Of a stretch of DNA of 64,000 bases, positions 59,194-64,000 are shown in pieces. The position numbers were made by a program, and so were the translations under genes. Below the pieces are notes generated by a model that saw only the letters and a program-made list of their open reading frames with translations, had not been told where the DNA came from and made no database searches. Source of the stretch: Scylla paramamosain (Eukaryota; Arthropoda; Malacostraca; Decapoda; Portunidae); NCBI RefSeq assembly GCF_035594125.1, contig NC_087178.1, positions 9,273,501 through 9,337,500 on the forward strand, given 5' to 3'. Position 1 is the first letter of the stretch; the number at the start of each line of letters is the position of its first letter.

Positions 59194-62113
59194 TATTTTA
59201 TTAACCACAGCAAACAGATAATACCAATGGATTGTACATAATAGTATTACATAATCTACAAGATAATATTAAATTATTATCACTTCCTAACTGTAGTCCA
59301 TCATCTATTAGTTACTAGAAGTCTATTATTACAAAATAAACGAGCTAAACATAAACACTGGAGAAATATCTATTCTTAGCACCCTTGTTTATAAAATATA
59401 TATAAACAATCATATTCATGACATTTACGCACTATTATAATTATCAAATCCTCACTAATCCCACAATCGTGTGAAACATTAAATTCACAAGTATAATTTA
59501 TTATTTCTTTAATATATGGTCAAAATGTTATGAACAATCTTACACATAATCTCTGGCGTAAACTGATCCCCAAAGAATTGTTCTAAAGTGGAGAACTGGT
59601 ATTGATCCTTAATTTGTTGTGTTAACTGACAATCCTGCACTACATGTCTCTCTATTTGTACCCCTCCACACACACACAGCCTCTCATTCACCTCCAGTCG
59701 ACCTCTGTTTCTTTAATTCCACCTGCCAGTCTCACACGCTAAACTATGCCCACTTACTCGAAACTGTGTGAATGATACTCTATGAATATCATTTACCACG
59801 TGCTTCACTGTATATATACGGTGTACCAATAAATCTGGGTTAATATCTTTATATGTTGTGCGTCTTGAGGAGTTACTGTTTACCATGTCATCTTTTAATT
59901 TCTTCATTACCAAGCTCAGGTCCGGTACATTCGTGTTGATCATCTTTCTGACGGTCCGACGGGTTGGAGTGTTAGAGTTCACAGTCATCCTAATTGTGAA
60001 GGCTAATGGATCATCATATCCTGACCTCTCATGCCACATACTATATAAAAATTTGTGTTGTCTGTGCCTGATTAAGTCCTTGAAAGGTGGATATCCTGAC
60101 TCCACGTAGCAAATATCATTACATGTTAGTTTTCTCACTCCTAATAATCTTTTTAGACACCAATTGTACAACTTCACCATCGTTTTCAGAATGTTCCTAT
60201 CCAAGATTGACAACCATAAATTAGTGATGACATGAGAGCTGCATCAAATACACGCTTCTTTATCACAAACGGAATATCATTATTTTTCGTGACAAAAGAC
60301 ACAAACTTTAACACATGTGACATCTTATTATTAGCATGGACTTTGATGGCAGAGGTGGTTGAACTATCGCTGGTAAAAGGTGACCCTAAATACAAATATG
60401 TGTCACAATGTTCCACCACTAAGTCGCCCACCACCAAAGGTTCACGATCCCTCTCACTGCCGCTTATCACAAAAAAAAGAAAAAAAAAACTGTGTCTTGG
60501 ATTGGTTAACTTTCATGCCATATTCTGTGCAATAATCTTGTAACAAAGATACATTTCTCACCATATTTGCCCTCGTTGCCGATAATAGCACCGTGTCGTC
60601 CATTAGTACAAATATATGTAGCCATTGTAAAAATCCATCATGTCCACACCCTTCTTTGATTAGTATTATAAGGTCATTAACCAAGATGATAAAAAGTAAA
60701 CATGAGGTGGGTGATCCTTGTCTCACACCTAGAGTTATTAAGACCACCGCTGTTCTGTCACAGTATACATAGCAATAAGTGCACATAACATAGCTGAGCC
60801 ACATCCTACTCTTCGTAACACATAAGATAATTTATGTCTAGGTACTCTGTCGTAGGCTTGAGAAAAGTCAATGAATGTTACCAATAGAGTTTTTTTTTCT
60901 TTTCTCCTCTTAGCCATGTCGCATAACAATCTGAGAGCCACTATGTTCTCCACACACCCTCTCTTCTCCTGAGCACCAGCTTGCTCCCTGAAAGGTGTAA
61001 ACCACTGTCTCAGTCTCGCACACAACACCATGTCGTACACCTTGGCAATACTGTTTATTATACTTATTCCCCTATAGTTTCTCGCATCTGTCCTGTCACC
61101 CTTCTTAAAAATTGGAACTAACTTTGCCCTTGTCCAAGCTAATGGGTAACTACCAGAGTACAATATATTATTAAACAAAACACACATATACATAATACAT
61201 TGTACTGGCAATAACTTAACAATACCGGGTGATACACCATCAGGACCTGAAGCTTTGTCTGGTTTCAATTGCTTCACTTGTTGTATTTCTAATGGGTTAA
61301 TAGGGTCATCTAACAGGGGTATAGACACATCGGTGGAAAAGTTACATTCAGTAAGTTTCACATTGTCGGGAGGGTTAAAGTTAATTTCAAAATAATCTTT
61401 AAAACAATCATCAGATTTGAATTATTTTCACCACCAACTTCTCCATTCCAATTTATAGCCCTCCAGAGTTGCAGATCATCTTTGTTCTCAACCAGTCTTT
61501 CCCACCTCTAAAGTAGTGTTTTCATCCTGTACGCGGGCTTCACGCTTACCACTACTACGAGCACATTGCTATACTATATGTCTCATTATTGATATCATCA
61601 TTGATATTGTTCATTATCATAGGGACATCTAATAGCTGAACGTTATGCAGAAATAACCTTTCGTCAACATTTGTAAATCTAATGGGCTTTGTTATTTTTC
61701 TCACGCTAGAAACACCATTATGAATTGAGTAATCTCCCAACTGGTGAGCGCGAGTGTACAAGCTCTCCAGATTTCCATCAGGCAGGGATAATGTCACACT
61801 AATGGAGGCGTGATCTGAAGGTAACGAAACGTTATGGATCACGGAGAACTCGCTCACCCCGCTCACCATTCAGGGACTCAGAATACATGTGTCTAATTCT
61901 GAGATCCATTGAGATCCTTGTTTATACGTTTTCTTGCTTATGAAGTGATTCGTTGGTGTATCTAAGTTATTAAGCACCAATAATTCTGATTCTTTACACA
62001 CACTTGATAATATAAAGCCATTTTCATTAGGAAGTGGGACATCATCGGGTAGCACTGGGTACGAGAAGTTTTCCATACCTGGCACCTCGTCCTGGTCCAG
62101 GAGTGAACGAACA
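59194..62113 (-). pseudogene. Family F LINE: endonuclease/RT with MDD active-site motif
   Basis: Minus-strand LINE ORF2, truncated inside its endonuclease. 62142-61870: SELDTCILSP after an EN-like stretch, then an in-frame stop. 61869-61555: SLPSDHASISVTLSLPDGN (SDH catalytic box). 61361-60738: KPDKASGPDGVSPGIVKLL, ARNYRGISIINSIAKVYD, FREQAGAQEKRGCVENI and LVTFIDFSQAYDRVPRH. 60804-60454: LGVRQGSPTSCLLFIILVND, then LHIFVLMDDTVLLSATR, where MDD occupies the usual YADD position. 60470-60186: LVVEHCDTYLYLGSPF and ALMSSLIYGCQSW. 60213-59713: MVKLYNWCLKRLLGVRKLTC and FTQFRVSGHSLACETGRWN. 59691-59509: NERLCVCGGVQIERHVVQDC (C-terminal Cys/His motif). The 3' UTR runs to a (GATA)n tail. Frameshifts and at least one stop mean it is dead. 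Confidence 0.82.

Positions 62114-62144
<31 letters not shown>
62114..62144. repeat. (AC)n microsatellite at the truncated 5' end of family F
   Basis: About 15 AC units separating the family F endonuclease remnant from the plus-strand family H element. Confidence 0.95.
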
Positions 62145-62146
<2 letters not shown>

Positions 62147-62149
62147 TAC

Positions 62150-63581
62150 TAGATTCTGCTATTAAAACACTCCCAAATTTTCAAGCACACTTACTCAGCT
62201 GGATATGTTCCCCAACAAAGGCGCACTGATAAAAACTGCTCCCCCCAAACCAAACAAAGCAACTACAGATCCTCACAACTTTAGACCTGTCTTATTATTA
62301 GAAGTGCCAGGAAAAATTCTAGAAAGAATAATAAACAAAAGACTTAGGACTTACCTCGAATACATCATCATCTATCACCAACACAGCATGGGTTCCGGGC
62401 CAACCGCACTCGCCATCATAACTGAAAAAAAACAGCAAACACATTAGGAAATAAACAACAGTGCTGCATAGTCCTCCGTGATGTCTGAAAAGCCTTCGAT
62501 AAAGTCTGGCACAATGGACTGAAATATAAAATTAACAGTACTGGTGTCCCTTCAATTCTCTCCAAAATACTTTGCTGTTTCTTGGACTACAGAAATAACC
62601 GAATATACATACATGTACATACATATATACATACATATATCTACTAAACTACCAAGGACCTACATTCCCCATAGGAAGTGGTGTACCTCAAGGAAGTTCT
62701 GTATCCCCCACCCTATATTCCCTTTATACATATGACCTCATTTCCTCATCACACGGTTGTACCAATATAATATATGCAGACGACATTCATCAGATAATAA
62801 CACAGCCCGGTAAATCAAAGAAAATGGTGGCCCAAGAAATAGAAGTCACGAAGGTAAATGATTTTGAGAAAAATGGAAAATAAAAACGGACACATCAAAA
62901 TTTAGTCATCCCTCTTGCAATAAGAAAGACACACCCTATAACAATTAATGGAACAATCATACCATACACAAGCAAAGGAAAAATCTTAGGAATGAACATC
63001 AATTTCAGAGGTATAAACAACCACACTGAACACATCAAACGATCAGCAAAAACAGCAGTAACATCAATCAGGAAGTTCTGTAAACTAAGCACATAAAATT
63101 CACCTCATAAACGCCTGTGTCCCTCCAGACATCACGTACCCGCCATACCCACTATGCTATATCCAAGACAACCACCCTATCATTGCAGAGAGTACAAAAC
63201 CAAGCACTTCGGTTTGCATTTATTTTTTTTATGTATTTATTTATTTTATTTTATTTTATTTTTTTTGGGGGGGATAGACAGTTGGGTGAAAAAGAGTTTA
63301 GTTAGTATAGCTAAGGAAGACGTAGTCAGGGTGAAAGAATGAAGTAAAGCATTTAAAGATCGTTATCCCTACAGAAAAAAACTACAGAGGAACTACACCT
63401 TACATCTAACATAAACCCAGTAAATATAACATTACATAACAGAGAAAATAACATCAAAGAAAAATTAATTAACACACTACAGGATGAACTATACAACAAT
63501 ACAGTACACAGGTGGTTCAAGAAACCTCACCTTGAATTAGAAAAAGTCCAGCCGCCACCATTATACAGGAGCACAACATAG
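62150..63581 (+). pseudogene. Family H LINE: reverse transcriptase remnant
   Basis: Plus-strand Jockey-type RT with frameshifts. 62205-62447: MFPNKGALIKTAPPKPNKAT, then DPHNFRPVLLLEVPGKILER, IINKRLRTYLE and TALAIITEK. About 62,485-62,530: a SEKPSIKSGTMD-like stretch in place of the expected SKAFDKVWHNGL. About 62,660-62,800: SGVPQGSSVSPTLYSLYTYD, then TNIIYADDIHQIIT (catalytic YADD intact). About 62,920-63,095: IRKTHPITINGTIIPYTSKG, then KILGMNINFRG and HTEHIKRSAKTAVTSIRKF. About 63,180-63,215: LQRVQNQALRFA. After an inserted ~155-bp stretch it ends TEELHLTSNINPVNITLHNR...WFKKPHLELEKV with a stop at 63,579-63,581. It starts within the RT, so it is 5'-truncated. Confidence 0.75.
63216..63372. 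other. Insertion inside family H coding region
   Basis: T/A-rich (tttatttattttattttatt) then ggggggga and about 100 bp of unclassified sequence, ending before aaaaaaactacagaggaact. Family H coding sequence reads up to LRFA on the left and resumes with TTEELHL on the right. The T-run at its left could be the tail of a minus-strand retroposon, but its identity is unknown. Confidence 0.5.
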
Positions 63582-63897
63582 GCACACGCATGCACACACA
63601 CATTACATGAAATTATACATAAAGGCAGTATTTTCAAAAGAAATAACAATAATCTTTAATTTCAAGAACAGTTGTTTCCTTTCCTGCAGAAAACAATTGG
63701 AAAATAAATCTTACATACAACAACCAGAGTGAATTATAAGACAGCCAAGCATCATATTATTAACATGCATTAACATACAATATGAACAGCAAGACGGGTA
63801 GCCCGTCACCTTTCAGATCTCCCACTATATTTCATCTTTCACCAAACTATTCTTCCATCCAAGTTCCTTCTTTCTCCTCACTTTATTATCCCCAATA
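63582..63897. other. Unassigned sequence, probably family H 3' flank
   Basis: AT-rich, no coding motif. The first part may be the family H 3' UTR. Confidence 0.3.
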
Positions 63898-63907
63898 AAC
63901 ACACACA

Positions 63908-64000
<93 letters not shown>
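63898..64000. repeat. (AC)n microsatellite reaching the window end
   Basis: (AC)n with two AAAC interruptions. It continues past the window edge. Confidence 0.97.

Overview
This is a repeat-dominated eukaryotic nuclear window, most likely from a decapod crustacean and perhaps a crab. That placement is an inference: the retrotransposon protein patterns match ones I remember as abundant in decapod assemblies, and the microsatellites are very long. There is no bacterial gene organisation, no rRNA or tRNA gene that I can recognise, and no host gene with a supportable exon structure. Nearly every protein-like stretch is a transposable-element fragment.

Layout. 0-3.5 kb: fragments of an abundant LINE (called family A here), one split by a hAT/Charlie-like DNA transposon, then an inverted A copy and a perfect 25-bp hairpin. 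3.6-7 kb: long (TA)n, (AAC)n and (AAT)n tracts in unassigned DNA. 7.5-8.6 kb: a decayed Ty3/gypsy pol in the usual RT-RNaseH-IN order. 8.6-16.1 kb (minus strand): a nested stack in which a CR1-like LINE (family B) lies in the remains of an I-like LINE (family C, gag with RRM and zinc knuckle), and B is itself broken by two family A insertions. 17.1-18.0 kb: a 5'-truncated family D LINE. 19.6-24.0 kb: an almost intact family D LINE (ORF1 intact, ORF2 with one frameshift) bounded on both sides by (GA)n. 24.4-25.9 kb: a further LINE remnant (family E) and family A pieces. 26-29.8 kb: microsatellites and unassigned DNA, with a polypurine-tract/LTR-edge candidate. 29.85-34.6 kb (minus): a Ty3/gypsy element whose integrase lies upstream of its reverse transcriptase (Gmr1-like order), interrupted by a family A insertion. 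34.8-36.1 kb: a possible LTR and a decayed, uncharacterised repeat-borne gene.

36.4-58.6 kb is the most striking part: about 22 kb of one diverged ~96-bp satellite. Its monomers fall into ordered types. I can read a five-monomer higher-order repeat (~480 bp) and a second eight-monomer higher-order repeat (~720-850 bp). The array flips strand at about ten points, giving eleven alternating blocks. One flip coincides with a ~65-bp remnant of the family D LINE tail, and 5'-truncated family A pieces lie at both outer borders in opposite orientation.

58.9-64 kb: a ~310-bp (AC)n tract, a minus-strand LINE (family F) with an unusual MDD active-site motif, a plus-strand LINE (family H) with YADD, and a terminal (AC)n. 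The long apparent ORFs made of Ile/Tyr, Thr/His, Cys/Val or Leu runs are translations of microsatellites and are not annotated as genes.

Family letters A-H are labels for this window only. Clade names come from remembered protein patterns and were not checked by search.
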